This document shows, piece by piece, positions 1 through 6,519 of a DNA stretch of 9,939 bases. The stretch is from Actinomycetales bacterium (GTDB lineage: Bacteria; Actinomycetota; Actinomycetes; Propionibacteriales; Nocardioidaceae). The notes below the pieces were generated by a model. The model worked only from the letters and a program-made list of their open reading frames with translations, was not told where the DNA came from and ran no database searches. Numbering within the stretch: the first letter of the stretch is position 1; the number at the start of each line of letters is the position of its first letter. The translations under genes and the position numbers were made by a program. The DNA lies in contig JAAZCT010000008.1 in NCBI GenBank assembly GCA_012513165.1, positions 1 through 9,939 on the forward strand, in the 5' to 3' direction.

Positions 1-540
1 CCCGAGAACATCTCGTTCAATAACGACGGGCACGTGGAAAACTGAGCCAACACTCGCACGAACTGCTTTGGGATTCCAAGGGTCGACCGAGTCGCCGGCA
101 AAGATCACCGCATCTGCACCTGCCGCATCGGCTGCCCGGATCACGGACCCAGCATTGCCGGGATCCCGAATGGCTGCGCACACCACGATCAGTTGCGGAT
201 CATCTGCAAGAACGACGTCGAGTTCGTAGCGCACTTGGACGCAGCGCGCCACGATTCCTTGCGGATGCACTGCGTCAGCGATATGAGTCAGGACTTCTTC
301 GTCGACTAGGTGCCATTCGGCGTCGCCTGAATCAAGTGGCGGCAGATCACTGTGCCGCTCGAATGCTTCGGGCGTGGCAAACACATCGCGCGCCAGCCCT
401 TCGATCAGGGCTTCACGCACTGCTTGCGGGCCTTCAGCGAGAAACTCGCCAGATTCGGCCCGAAAAGAACGAGTGGCGAGCCGCTTGGCTCGTTTCACGC
501 GTCCGCTACGGACGGTGAGATCACCCAGCATGCTCGCCAC
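1..540 (-). CDS. TrmH/SpoU-family rRNA 2'-O-methyltransferase (partial, 3' end outside window)
   Basis: The visible part is 180 codons; the C-terminus is cut off at position 1. Residues about 20-50 (SFRAESGEFLAEGPQAVREAL) resemble the small N-terminal substrate-binding domain of SpoU methyltransferases. Residues about 125-170 carry the trefoil-knot SPOUT motifs: IRDPGNAGSVIRAADAAGAD (motif 1, with the Asn and the catalytic-type Arg) and KAVRASVGSVFHVPV (motif 2). Motif 3, which completes the SAM site, lies outside the window. The family transfers a methyl group from SAM to a ribose 2'-OH of rRNA or tRNA; the exact nucleotide cannot be told from this fragment. I chose GTG at 540 because AGGTGA (546-551) sits 5 nt upstream. 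ATG at 531 and GTG at 549 are alternatives in the same frame. It begins 16 nt after rplT, as does the gene called tsnR in mycobacteria, and is probably cotranscribed with it. Confidence 0.88.
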   Translation of the reverse strand, partial: MASMLGDLTVRSGRVKRAKRLATRSFRAESGEFLAEGPQAVREALIEGLARDVFATPEAFERHSDLPPLDSGDAEWHLVDEEVLTHIADAVHPQGIVARCVQVRYELDVVLADDPQLIVVCAAIRDPGNAGSVIRAADAAGADAVIFAGDSVDPWNPKAVRASVGSVFHVPVVIERDVLG

Positions 541-556
541 TCGATTCACCTGAAAA

Positions 557-946
557 TCAGGCAACTGGTTCCTTCGGAGCGTTAACGTCTTCAGGGAGGT
601 TCTCCTTAGCGACCTCAACGAGAGCCGTGAACGCTTCCGGATCGTTGACAGCCAAGTCGGCGAGGATCTTACGATCAGCTTCGACTTCAGCGGCCTTCAA
701 ACCCTGGATGAAACGGTTGTAGGTCATGCCGTTAGCGCGGGCAGCAGCGTTAATACGCTGAATCCAGAGGCGACGGAAGTCACCTTTGCGCTTCTTGCGG
801 TCGTTGTACTCGTATACGTGCGAGTGGATGACCTGTTCTTTGGCCTTGCGGTAAAGGCGCGAACGCTGACCGCGGTAACCGGATGCCTTCTCGAGGATCT
901 CCCGGCGCTTCTTTTGTGCATTCACTGAACGCTTGACGCGTGCCAC
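557..946 (-). CDS. rplT: 50S ribosomal protein L20
   Basis: This 129-residue basic protein is bL20, an early-assembly protein of the large subunit that binds 23S rRNA. The diagnostic start [19 protein letters not shown] is followed by [19 protein letters not shown] and [23 protein letters not shown], all classic L20 signatures. Length is slightly above the usual 115-125 residues because of a short acidic tail ending [10 protein letters not shown]. The start is GTG, with AAAGGAG 6-7 nt upstream, which is a strong ribosome binding site. It follows rpmI by 38 nt without a terminator, completing the conserved infC-rpmI-rplT operon. In Firmicutes and Escherichia coli L20 also represses its own operon by binding mRNA. 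Whether it does so here is not shown, but the structured leader of infC makes it a candidate. Confidence 0.98.
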   Translation of the reverse strand: MARVKRSVNAQKKRREILEKASGYRGQRSRLYRKAKEQVIHSHVYEYNDRKKRKGDFRRLWIQRINAAARANGMTYNRFIQGLKAAEVEADRKILADLAVNDPEAFTALVEVAKENLPEDVNAPKEPVA

Positions 947-984
947 AGTGGTACTCCTTTAGTTCAAAAATAAGGGACGGACGC

Positions 985-1179
985 TCAGAGACCGAGCAAC
1001 TTCTTGACTTGCTTGGTGTCAGCCTTGGACACATCTGTGGTGCCAGCCAGACGGCGAGTACGCGTAGATGACTTGTACTCCAAGAGGTGACGGCGGTTGG
1101 TCTGCTCGCGGCGGAGCTTGCCCTTACCTGTGATCTTGATGCGTTTCTTCATGCCCGAGTGGGTCTTGAACTTCGGCAT
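985..1179 (-). CDS. rpmI: 50S ribosomal protein L35
   Basis: This 64-residue, very basic protein matches bL35 over its full length: [21 protein letters not shown], then [16 protein letters not shown] and [23 protein letters not shown]. It is a structural protein of the large ribosomal subunit. Its ATG overlaps the TAA stop of infC by one nucleotide (TAATG). The ribosome binding site, GGAGG followed by four nucleotides, is formed by the last codons of infC. Translation of rpmI is therefore very probably coupled to termination on infC. The length is normal for the family and nothing looks damaged. Confidence 0.98.
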   Translation of the reverse strand: MPKFKTHSGMKKRIKITGKGKLRREQTNRRHLLEYKSSTRTRRLAGTTDVSKADTKQVKKLLGL

Positions 1180-1868
1180 TATGCCTCCATGTCTGGGTCG
1201 AGATTCTCGGATTTACGCCGAGGCTTCTTGGGTGTTGCTGTTTTCTTGTGTTCCTCGCGGTGAGCCTTTTCGTAGTCAGCATCAGCTTGACGCTCTGCGT
1301 CTTTTTCTGCCATCGAGACTTTCTTAGCTGCCTTGATAGCAGCCTGGGCTTCCGACTTCTTTTTGTGAGGTGCCAACACCATCGTCATATTGCGGCCGTC
1401 TTGGCGTGCATTCGATTCGATGAATCCCAGTTCTTCGACGTCTCCTGCAAGCTGTTGCAGCAGGCGGTAGCCGAGTTCTGGACGGTGTTGCTCACGGCCA
1501 CGGAACATGATCGTGATCTTCACTTTGTCTCCGCCGGAGAGGAATCGAACGACGTGACCTTTTTTCGTGTCGTAGTCGTGCTGATCGATCTTCGGACGGA
1601 GTTTCATCTCTTTGATGACGGTGTTCGTCTGGTTGCGTCGCGATTCGCGTTCCTTTTGGGCGGCTTCGTACTTGAACTTGCCGTAGTCCATAAGGCGGCA
1701 CACCGGTGGGCGTGACTGAGGGGCAACCTCGACGAGATCGAGATCGGCCTCTTCTGCTAACCGAAGTGCATCTTCAATACGAACAATGCCAACTTGTTCA
1801 CCGCCTGGTCCGACGAGTCGAACCTCCGGGACACGAATGCGTTCGTTGACGCGCAGATCTGTGCTGAT
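1179..1868 (-). CDS. infC: Translation initiation factor IF-3, AUC start, with a charged C-terminal extension
   Basis: IF3 binds the 30S subunit, prevents subunit joining and checks the start codon and initiator tRNA. The protein begins [25 protein letters not shown], the usual actinobacterial IF3 N-terminus. The N-domain runs to about residue 75 ([20 protein letters not shown]). A basic linker follows, then the C-domain ([47 protein letters not shown] at about 157-168). I place the start at ATC 1868. AGGAGG (1873-1878) lies 4 nt upstream, homology begins exactly there, and there is no ATG, GTG or TTG nearby in frame. A non-AUG start is known for infC in other bacteria, where it allows IF3 to repress itself. 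After the C-domain there is an extension of about 58 residues rich in Lys, Glu, Ala and Arg. Escherichia coli IF3 (180 residues) lacks it, but related tails occur in actinobacteria. Total length is 229 residues. Confidence 0.95.
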   Translation of the reverse strand: MSTDLRVNERIRVPEVRLVGPGGEQVGIVRIEDALRLAEEADLDLVEVAPQSRPPVCRLMDYGKFKYEAAQKERESRRNQTNTVIKEMKLRPKIDQHDYDTKKGHVVRFLSGGDKVKITIMFRGREQHRPELGYRLLQQLAGDVEELGFIESNARQDGRNMTMVLAPHKKKSEAQAAIKAAKKVSMAEKDAERQADADYEKAHREEHKKTATPKKPRRKSENLDPDMEA

Positions 1869-1872
1869 GGAT

Positions 1873-1878
1873 CCTCCT
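1873..1878 (-). promoter_or_regulatory. Ribosome binding site that sets the AUC start of infC
   Basis: AGGAGG is a near-perfect Shine-Dalgarno sequence, 4 nt before the ATC codon at 1868. No standard start codon lies at a usable distance, so this site decides the start. Its GGAGG core (1873-1877) is complementary to CCTCC at 1890-1894, 12 nt upstream in the leader, so it could be hidden in a 5-bp hairpin. Confidence 0.75.
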
Positions 1879-1901
1879 GTTGTCTTAATGGAGGCCAAAC
1901 G

Positions 1902-1929
1902 AAAAAGGCCCCCGCTAGAAGCAGAGGCC
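1902..1929 (-). terminator. Intrinsic terminator/attenuator inside the infC leader
   Basis: A continuous 10-bp stem (1920-1929 with 1907-1916, two G-U pairs) closes a 3-nt loop and is followed by TTTTTCGTTT. This is a textbook rho-independent terminator. It lies 34 nt before the start codon of infC and downstream of the predicted promoter, so it would act as an attenuator of infC rather than as the end of the preceding gene. Confidence 0.7.
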
Positions 1930-2040
1930 AGAATGCAGCGCAAACCGTGAGGTTCGAGCCACGCCAACAGCCGAAACTGTTGGGGCTTACCCCCGGATCA
2001 GAAACCCGGAAGGTGGGAGAAGACTCCGCTTCAACCATCA

Positions 2041-2070
2041 AGTCTATCAGGCAACTGCCCCGAACCCCAA
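2041..2070 (-). promoter_or_regulatory. Candidate promoter of the infC operon
   Basis: On the minus strand TTGGGG (2065-2070) and TAGACT (2041-2046) are separated by 18 bp. The -10 hexamer is the same as those before hisE and the riboflavin operon. The -35 match is only partial. Transcription would start near 2034, just before the segment that can act as antiterminator. Confidence 0.45.
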
Positions 2071-2104
2071 AACGGGCTCGGCACCCCTCCGCGATTCAGC
2101 AGTT

Positions 2105-2590
2105 CTAGGAAGCCGGCTCGATCCAAGCCGAACCTACGGGCGTCTGCACGAATTGGTGGCCAGCAGCAAGATGCATCAGATCGTCTGTCTCGATCACGTG
2201 AAAACTCGGAGATCCCAGATCGAGCAACATCGCTGATGCGCCGTCATCAAGTGCCGCTTGCGCTGCGTCTTTGCCGAACACAGAAACGGGGCGGGCTTGT
2301 GTGTTCCAGGCACTCATCGCGGCAACGCTGGTGAAAGCCAACAGCGCTTTGCGTCCATCGGCGCCAGTCATGAAGACCGCCGCCATTTCCGAGTTCTTGT
2401 CGCCTTCAACCGCAGCAACCTCAGGATCGTCCAACAACACAGCAACCACTGGGGTAAAGACCCTAGCTCCTCCGACTCGAGCCAGAACACGCGCCGAATC
2501 AGCCAACACCTCAACCAACGTCGGGTCGACTAAGCCGTCATCGTTCGGGAACGCTGGTTCAGCCAGCGACGGCCCCTCGCCGCAACTCAT
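2105..2590 (-). CDS. SseB-like protein of unknown function
   Basis: This 161-residue soluble protein resembles the SseB N-terminal domain family common in actinobacteria between hisG and infC. Family-like features are FPNDDGLVDP (14-23), a hydrophobic strand RVFTPVVAVLL (43-53), GDKNSEMAAVFMTGADGRKALLAFTS (63-88), SAWNTQARPVSVFG (93-106) and LLDLGSPSFHVI (122-133). I see no signal peptide, membrane segment or catalytic motif. The name comes from an enterobacterial type III secretion protein, but actinobacterial members are not known to be secreted by such a system, and none is visible here. The ATG at 2590 overlaps the TGA of the upstream gene (ATGA), so the two are probably translated in step. 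Upstream in-frame sequence back to 2743 lies within the PH-domain gene and was excluded. Confidence 0.8.
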   Translation of the reverse strand: MSCGEGPSLAEPAFPNDDGLVDPTLVEVLADSARVLARVGGARVFTPVVAVLLDDPEVAAVEGDKNSEMAAVFMTGADGRKALLAFTSVAAMSAWNTQARPVSVFGKDAAQAALDDGASAMLLDLGSPSFHVIETDDLMHLAAGHQFVQTPVGSAWIEPAS

Positions 2591-3000
2591 GCCACGTGCT
2601 CGCGAAGCCAAGCCAGTGCGTTGCGCGTCGGCTTGCCCTCGCTGCCCTGCAATCCAAACAACATCACGCGTCGATCGTCCTGAGTGATCAAGGTAGGCCA
2701 GGGCGCGCCGGGGTTCATCGAAAGTGCCGCGACGTCCGACCAAGCGAACGTGTATGTGCGAAGTCCATTCACGATCACGATCTTCTCAGAATCAGCGGTC
2801 ACTTTGCTGCGGGAAATCGCCCAAGCTAAAAACGCCCAAGCCCCAATCAGCAGCCACATCGTAATGTTTCCCGACATGCTGAACTTCATGCTTTCGGGCA
2901 TGTTCAGGCCGATGAAAATCATCAGACCAGCAAGGATTGCGACCGTCACCCACGAAACAACGATGAGGCCTTTGGAACGAAACGTTCTCAAATCCGACAT
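2587..3000 (-). CDS. Membrane protein with PH-like domain
   Basis: This 137-residue protein has two hydrophobic helices at about residues 11-32 (GLIVVSWVTVAILAGLMIFI) and 46-63 (ITMWLLIGAWAFLAWAIS). A small C-terminal domain of about 70 residues follows. It has the pattern of bacterial PH-like domains: KVTADSEKIVIVNGLRTYTFAWSDVAALS, then APWPTLITQDDRRVMLFGL. The protein probably sits in the cytoplasmic membrane with the PH-like part on one face; its role is unknown. A similar membrane protein follows hisG in mycobacteria (Rv2120c), so the location is conserved rather than accidental. Its start lies inside hisG (13-nt overlap) and its stop overlaps the start of the SseB-like gene. This argues that hisG, this gene and the next form one translationally coupled unit, not that it takes part in histidine synthesis. 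Confidence 0.82.
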   Translation of the reverse strand: MSDLRTFRSKGLIVVSWVTVAILAGLMIFIGLNMPESMKFSMSGNITMWLLIGAWAFLAWAISRSKVTADSEKIVIVNGLRTYTFAWSDVAALSMNPGAPWPTLITQDDRRVMLFGLQGSEGKPTRNALAWLREHVA

Positions 3001-3833
3001 GCCGAAATCTCCGTCACCAGAATACCTCTGCCACCGAGGTCATACAACTCATCCATGAGCCGTTGGGCGACGTTGCGCGGAACCATCGCACGCACGGCAA
3101 CCCACCCTTCGCGATGAAGCGGCGAGACCGTAGGCGACTCGATTCCCGGGGTAAGTTCAATGGCTTTATCGACGTGAACAGACGGGATGTCGTAGTCCAT
3201 CATCACGTAGTCCCGAGCCACCAAAACGCTTTGCAGCCGGTGCTGAAACACGGTGAAGCCTTCGGGCGAAGATTCGAGAGGACGCGTAATCAGCACTGCT
3301 TCAGATTCGAGAATCGGATCTGCGAAAACTTCCAAACCGGCTTGACGCAGCGTGGTGCCGGTTTCGACCACGTCTGCGATCGCATCGGCAACCCCTAAAC
3401 GAATCGAGGTTTCCACGGCGCCGTCGAGACGAACCACGTCTGCTTCGACGCCCTTGTCTGCCAGGTGTGTGCGCACGATCCCCGGGTACGAGGTGGCGAT
3501 GCGTTTGCCAGCGAGATCCGTGATCGAACTCATGACACCCATCGGCGCCGCAAAGCGGAACGTCGAGCGAGCAAAACCCAACTGCATCACTTCATCGGCT
3601 TTCGCACCCGAATCGGCGAGCAAGTCGCGGCCGGTCAAACCGACATCAAGCATTCCCTGACCGACATAGATCGCGATGTCGCGCGGACGCAGGTAGAAGA
3701 ACTCAACCTGGTTTTCAGGGTCGACAACGACGAGGTCTTTGCTGTTGCGACGCTGGCGGTATCCCGCTTCGGCGAGCATGGCAGCCGCTGCCTCGGAAAG
3801 CGAACCTTTGTTCGGTACGGCAACCTTCAACAT
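2988..3833 (-). CDS. hisG: ATP phosphoribosyltransferase, long (self-regulated) form
   Basis: HisG joins ATP and PRPP to give phosphoribosyl-ATP, the first committed step of histidine synthesis. The 281-residue length shows the long form. The catalytic part covers residues 1-205 or so, starting MLKVAVPNKGSLSEAA, with the PRPP-binding loop DAIADVVETGTTL at 150-162. The C-terminal ferredoxin-like regulatory domain follows (about 206-281), with the typical PGIESPTVSPLHREGWVAVRAMVP and the end GGRGILVTEISACRI. Long-form enzymes bind histidine in this domain and do not need HisZ. The ATG at 3833 has a weak, distant ribosome binding site (AAGGAA about 11 nt upstream). It follows hisE by 42 nt, and its 3' end overlaps the next gene by 13 nt. 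Separation of hisEG from the other his genes is usual in actinobacteria. Confidence 0.97.
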   Translation of the reverse strand: MLKVAVPNKGSLSEAAAAMLAEAGYRQRRNSKDLVVVDPENQVEFFYLRPRDIAIYVGQGMLDVGLTGRDLLADSGAKADEVMQLGFARSTFRFAAPMGVMSSITDLAGKRIATSYPGIVRTHLADKGVEADVVRLDGAVETSIRLGVADAIADVVETGTTLRQAGLEVFADPILESEAVLITRPLESSPEGFTVFQHRLQSVLVARDYVMMDYDIPSVHVDKAIELTPGIESPTVSPLHREGWVAVRAMVPRNVAQRLMDELYDLGGRGILVTEISACRI

Positions 3834-3875
3834 GAGAGCCTGTTTCCTTCGGGTTTCTGAATAAAGAGCAATGAA

Positions 3876-4139
3876 TCACAGGTGCGAGTACACGTCGTCG
3901 AGGCTGATTCCAGCCGCGATCATCATGACCTGGGCGTGATACAGGAGTTGGCTGATTTCCTCGGCGGTGCGCTCGGGGCCTTCGTGCTCGGCGGCCATCC
4001 ACGATTCGGCGGCTTCCTCAACGAGTTTCTTGCCAATCGCATGCACGCCAGCATCCAGCTCGGCGACGGTGCGGGAGCCTTCAGGACGGGTGGTGGCCTT
4101 CTCTTGGAGTTCAGTGAACAGGGCCTCGAACGTTTTCAT
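3876..4139 (-). CDS. hisE: Phosphoribosyl-ATP pyrophosphatase
   Basis: HisE hydrolyses phosphoribosyl-ATP, the HisG product, to phosphoribosyl-AMP and pyrophosphate. The 87-residue protein is full length for a single-domain HisE of the MazG-like all-alpha superfamily. Key segments are [45 protein letters not shown] and [23 protein letters not shown]. The acidic residues of KLVEEAAES and AEEISQ are the family's metal-binding positions. Two ATG codons stand in tandem (4142 and 4139). I chose 4139 because homology begins at MKTF and because TAGACT (4147-4152) ends exactly 7 nt before it, the spacing expected of a leaderless transcript. No Shine-Dalgarno sequence precedes it. Longer in-frame versions reaching 4187 would span the predicted promoter and were rejected. 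Confidence 0.94.
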   Translation of the reverse strand: MKTFEALFTELQEKATTRPEGSRTVAELDAGVHAIGKKLVEEAAESWMAAEHEGPERTAEEISQLLYHAQVMMIAAGISLDDVYSHL

Positions 4140-4146
4140 CATTGCC

Positions 4147-4175
4147 AGTCTAGTGCGCACCACGTTCGCGCACTG
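4147..4175 (-). promoter_or_regulatory. Candidate leaderless promoter of hisE with inverted-repeat operator
   Basis: TAGACT (4147-4152) is followed by 7 nt and then the hisE ATG, the arrangement of leaderless promoters in actinobacteria. The -35 region (CAGTGC, 17 bp upstream) is poor. A perfect inverted repeat, AGTGCGC-9 nt-GCGCACT (4152-4174), fills the spacer and touches both promoter elements. A repressor bound there would block transcription. The intergenic gap is only 66 nt and there is no terminator with a T-tract after ribH, so read-through from the rib operon is also possible. Confidence 0.5.
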
Positions 4176-4205
4176 CTCCCCCGCCACGCCAGCGCGCGCA
4201 GCACG

Positions 4206-4682
4206 TCAGTTTGCGCCGAGTTCGCGGATCGTCAGCCACGCCGAGAGCGCTGCTTCGGTGGCTTCGCGGCCCTTGTCTTCCTTGCTGTGTTCGAGGCCAG
4301 CGCGGTCGAGTGCTTGCTCATCGTTGTCGCACGTCAACAGGCCGAAACCGATCGGTACGCCCGTATCGAGCGCCACACGCGTTAGACCGTCTGTGGCGGC
4401 CGCAGACACGTACTCGAAGTGAGGAGTCCCACCGCGAATAATCACACCCAGCGCAATCACCACATCGAAATCAGCGTTCGCCGCCGCCTGTGAAATCACC
4501 GGCAGCTCGAACGAGCCAGGTGCACGCAGCAAAGTCACCTCGGTCACGCCGGCATCGGCCAAAGCCGCCTGCGCGCCAGCGATCAATCCGTCCATGACTT
4601 CCGTGTGCCAACTCGAGGCGACGATCGCCACGTTGGCGTCAGGTGCGTTCAAAGAGATGACGGGAGCTCCGTGTCCACTCAT
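4206..4682 (-). CDS. ribH: 6,7-dimethyl-8-ribityllumazine synthase
   Basis: RibH condenses 5-amino-6-ribitylaminouracil with 3,4-dihydroxy-2-butanone 4-phosphate to form the lumazine precursor of riboflavin. It usually assembles as pentamers or 60-mer shells. The 158-residue protein shows the substrate-binding segments [11 protein letters not shown] (23-33) and RAPGSFELP (53-61). [17 protein letters not shown] (77-93) contains the catalytic-type His88, and [20 protein letters not shown] (110-129) follows. The length is normal. Its ATG overlaps the TGA of ribBA (ATGA), which suggests translational coupling with the enzyme that makes one of its substrates. It is the last gene of the rib cluster here. 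Confidence 0.97.
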   Translation of the reverse strand: MSGHGAPVISLNAPDANVAIVASSWHTEVMDGLIAGAQAALADAGVTEVTLLRAPGSFELPVISQAAANADFDVVIALGVIIRGGTPHFEYVSAAATDGLTRVALDTGVPIGFGLLTCDNDEQALDRAGLEHSKEDKGREATEAALSAWLTIRELGAN

Positions 4683-5908
4683 GCTTGTTCCTCCACTGCG
4701 AATAGCGACTCGGGCAGATCGTGGCCCATGCGTTGGGCTTTGGTCTGCAGGTATTTCAAGTTATGGATCGTGGGTGTGACCACGATGGCTTTGCGCTCCG
4801 ATACGCGCACCCCATAGCGTTCCAGTTGACGGGACTTGTCTGGGTTGTTGCTCAGCAGGCGCACGCTCTCGACCTTCAGATCGCGCAGGATTTGCGCAGC
4901 GGCCGAATAGTCGCGTTGGTCGTCTGCGAAGCCGAGGCTGATGTTCGCGTCCACCGTGTCTTGACCTTGATCCTGCAGCGCGTATGCCTGAAGTTTGTGG
5001 ATCAGCCCGATGCCGCGACCTTCTTGGCCTCGCAAATAGACCACGACGCCCGAACCGGCTTCAGCGATCTCAGCCATCGAAGCCTCCAACTGAGGCCCGC
5101 AATCGCAGCGCTGCGAACCGAAGACGTCGCCGGTCAGGCATTCGGAGTGCACGCGCACCAGCACGTCGGCGGGCGATGGGTCGCCGTAGATCAACGCAAT
5201 GTGTTCGCCGCCGTCGATCCGATCGCGGTAACCCAGCGCTTTGAACTCGCCGAACTCAGTGGGCAACACGGTGTCGGCCAGGCGCTCCACTTGGGATTCT
5301 TGCAGGCGCAAATGGACTTGCAGGTCCTCGATCGAGACGAGCGCCAGATCGTTCTTGTCTGCCAGTTCCCGCAACTCCGGCGTACGCATGAGCGTGCCAT
5401 CGTCGTTCATGACTTCACCGATCACGCCGACCGGCGAGAGGCCAGCCAATCGCGCAAAATCGACAGCAGCTTCTGTGTGGCCCGCGCGTTCGAGCACTCC
5501 GCCGGGCTTGGCGCGCAGTGGGATGATGTGGCCGGGCTGCACCAATTCGAATGGCTCGGTGGCCGAGTCGGCCAACACCCGGCACGTGCGCGCCCGGTCT
5601 GACGCGGAAATACCAGTGGTGATGCCATCACGCGAGTCGATCGAAATCGTGTACGCGGTGCGCATCTTTTCGCGGTTGTGCGGCGTCATCAACGGGATCG
5701 ACAGCCGGTCAAGCACTTCGCCGGCGGCCGGCGCACAAATCAGGCCGCTGGAGTATCGCACCAAGAACGCCATCAGTTCCGGCGTGGCTTTCTGCGCGGC
5801 GAAAATAATGTCGCCTTCGTTCTCGCGGTCTTCGTCGTCGACCACGATGATGGCTTTGCCAGCACGGATGTCCGCGATCGCGCGCTCGATGGTGTCCAGT
5901 TGCGTCAT
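4679..5908 (-). CDS. ribBA: Bifunctional 3,4-dihydroxy-2-butanone-4-phosphate synthase / GTP cyclohydrolase II
   Basis: The two halves of this 409-residue protein supply both branches of riboflavin synthesis. The N-terminal half (about 1-200) converts ribulose 5-phosphate to dihydroxybutanone phosphate. It carries [10 protein letters not shown] (24-33), the Cys of GLICAP (55-60), TGISASDRA (98-106) and [10 protein letters not shown] (141-150). The C-terminal half (about 205-400) opens GTP. It has the zinc cysteines Cys257, Cys268 and Cys270 in [18 protein letters not shown], the [11 protein letters not shown] loop (292-302), and NNPDK near 354-358. All key residues are present, so both activities are expected. 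The ATG at 5908 overlaps the riboflavin synthase stop codon and has AAAGGA about 8-9 nt upstream. Its stop overlaps the ribH start. The ribulose 5-phosphate it uses is also interconverted by the neighbouring Rpe. Confidence 0.97.
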   Translation of the reverse strand: MTQLDTIERAIADIRAGKAIIVVDDEDRENEGDIIFAAQKATPELMAFLVRYSSGLICAPAAGEVLDRLSIPLMTPHNREKMRTAYTISIDSRDGITTGISASDRARTCRVLADSATEPFELVQPGHIIPLRAKPGGVLERAGHTEAAVDFARLAGLSPVGVIGEVMNDDGTLMRTPELRELADKNDLALVSIEDLQVHLRLQESQVERLADTVLPTEFGEFKALGYRDRIDGGEHIALIYGDPSPADVLVRVHSECLTGDVFGSQRCDCGPQLEASMAEIAEAGSGVVVYLRGQEGRGIGLIHKLQAYALQDQGQDTVDANISLGFADDQRDYSAAAQILRDLKVESVRLLSNNPDKSRQLERYGVRVSERKAIVVTPTIHNLKYLQTKAQRMGHDLPESLFAVEEQA

Positions 5909-6519
5909 GAATTTGATCCTTTCGCTACGGTCAGTAGCCGTTCTACATATTTGGCGAGCACATCAACTTCCAGATTCACCGGAGTGCCTGGCTGCAGCGC
6001 GCCCAGAATCGTGTCGGTCAAGGTGGTGGGAATGAGGGAAACAGAGAAGGACGCTTCGGGCCCGTCGACGACGTCCACCACGGTCAGCGATGTCCCACTC
6101 ACGGTGATGGAGCCTTTCTCGACGAGATAACGAACCAGTTCGCTAGGCACACTGAACCGGAACGTTTCCCAGTTTGCGCTGGGCACTCGTTCAAGGAGCG
6201 TGCCGGTGCCGTCGACGTGCCCTTGCACGATGTGTCCGCCCAGCCGGGTCGACACGAGCGCGGCGCGTTCGAGGTTGACCGGATCGCCCACGCGAGCATC
6301 CCCGAGGTTCGTGCGTGCGAGCGATTCAGCCATCACATCGGCGCTGAACGTGCCTAGCGTTTGCGCCATGACCGTGAGACAGCAGCCGTTGACGCTGATC
6401 GAGTCGCCGTGTTTCGCGTCCTCGAGCACCGTGGCAGCCTGGATCGTGATTCTGGTGGAGTCACCCAAATCCTCGATCTGGACGACTTCGCCGATTTCTT
6501 CTACAAGTCCGGTGAACAT
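5905..6519 (-). CDS. ribE: Riboflavin synthase, alpha chain
   Basis: Riboflavin synthase dismutates two lumazine molecules into riboflavin and the ribitylaminouracil used again by RibH. The 204-residue protein is an internal duplication of two lumazine-binding barrels. Repeat one starts MFTGLVEEIG and contains HGDSISVNGCCLTV. Repeat two starts near GGHIVQGHVDGTG and contains EKGSITVSGTSLTV. The protein ends with the trimerisation helix region VDVLAKYVERLL. I chose ATG at 6519 because the family begins MFTG and because GGAGAGGG lies a suitable distance upstream. GTG at 6522 directly before it is an alternative that adds one residue. The ATG overlaps the TGA of ribD by one nucleotide (TGATG). 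Confidence 0.97.
   Translation of the reverse strand: MFTGLVEEIGEVVQIEDLGDSTRITIQAATVLEDAKHGDSISVNGCCLTVMAQTLGTFSADVMAESLARTNLGDARVGDPVNLERAALVSTRLGGHIVQGHVDGTGTLLERVPSANWETFRFSVPSELVRYLVEKGSITVSGTSLTVVDVVDGPEASFSVSLIPTTLTDTILGALQPGTPVNLEVDVLAKYVERLLTVAKGSNS

Larger units (their letters stand above)
1869..2034 (-). ncRNA. Structured 5' leader of the infC-rpmI-rplT operon (candidate attenuator)
   Basis: About 166 nt lie between the predicted transcription start and the infC start codon. In RNA order the leader can form: a 4-bp hairpin of CCGG repeats (1993-2009), a 7-bp stem with a 6-nt loop (1964-1983), a 6-bp stem with a UCAC loop (1941-1956, one G-U pair), and a terminator-type hairpin (1902-1929). 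Competing pairings exist. The segment 2024-2032 can pair with 1918-1926 (9 bp), and 1907-1913 can pair with 1890-1896 (7 bp). This resembles ribosomal-protein leaders such as the Firmicutes L20 leader in logic, but I see no direct sequence match to a named family. The ligand (L20, IF3 or other) is unknown. Confidence 0.55.

Noticed and set aside
1869..1967. Longer infC reading from ATG 1967
   Set aside because: It would translate the terminator hairpin and leader, with no similarity to IF3 before ISTDLRV.
1757..2041. Small ORF in the infC leader (MVEAESSPTF...) as a leader peptide
   Set aside because: It has no Shine-Dalgarno sequence, runs far into infC in another frame, and has no run of regulatory codons.
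2057..2082. GC-rich hairpin after the SseB-like gene as a terminator
   Set aside because: The stem needs a bulge and no T-tract follows. It overlaps the predicted -35 of the infC promoter.
2591..2743. Extended start of the SseB-like protein at 2743
   Set aside because: The extra part is out-of-frame reading of the PH-domain gene. The ATGA overlap at 2587-2590 is the natural start.
4140..4187. Extended hisE start at 4187
   Set aside because: It would cover the promoter and inverted repeat. Family similarity begins at MKTF (4139).
4168..4205. GC-rich DNA after ribH as an intrinsic terminator of the rib operon
   Set aside because: Hairpins are possible but no T-tract follows. The main inverted repeat fits better as part of the hisE promoter.
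4721..5602. Long plus-strand ORF (293 codons) opposite ribBA
   Set aside because: It is an antisense shadow of a strongly conserved gene. The composition follows reversed ribBA codons and no domain is recognisable.
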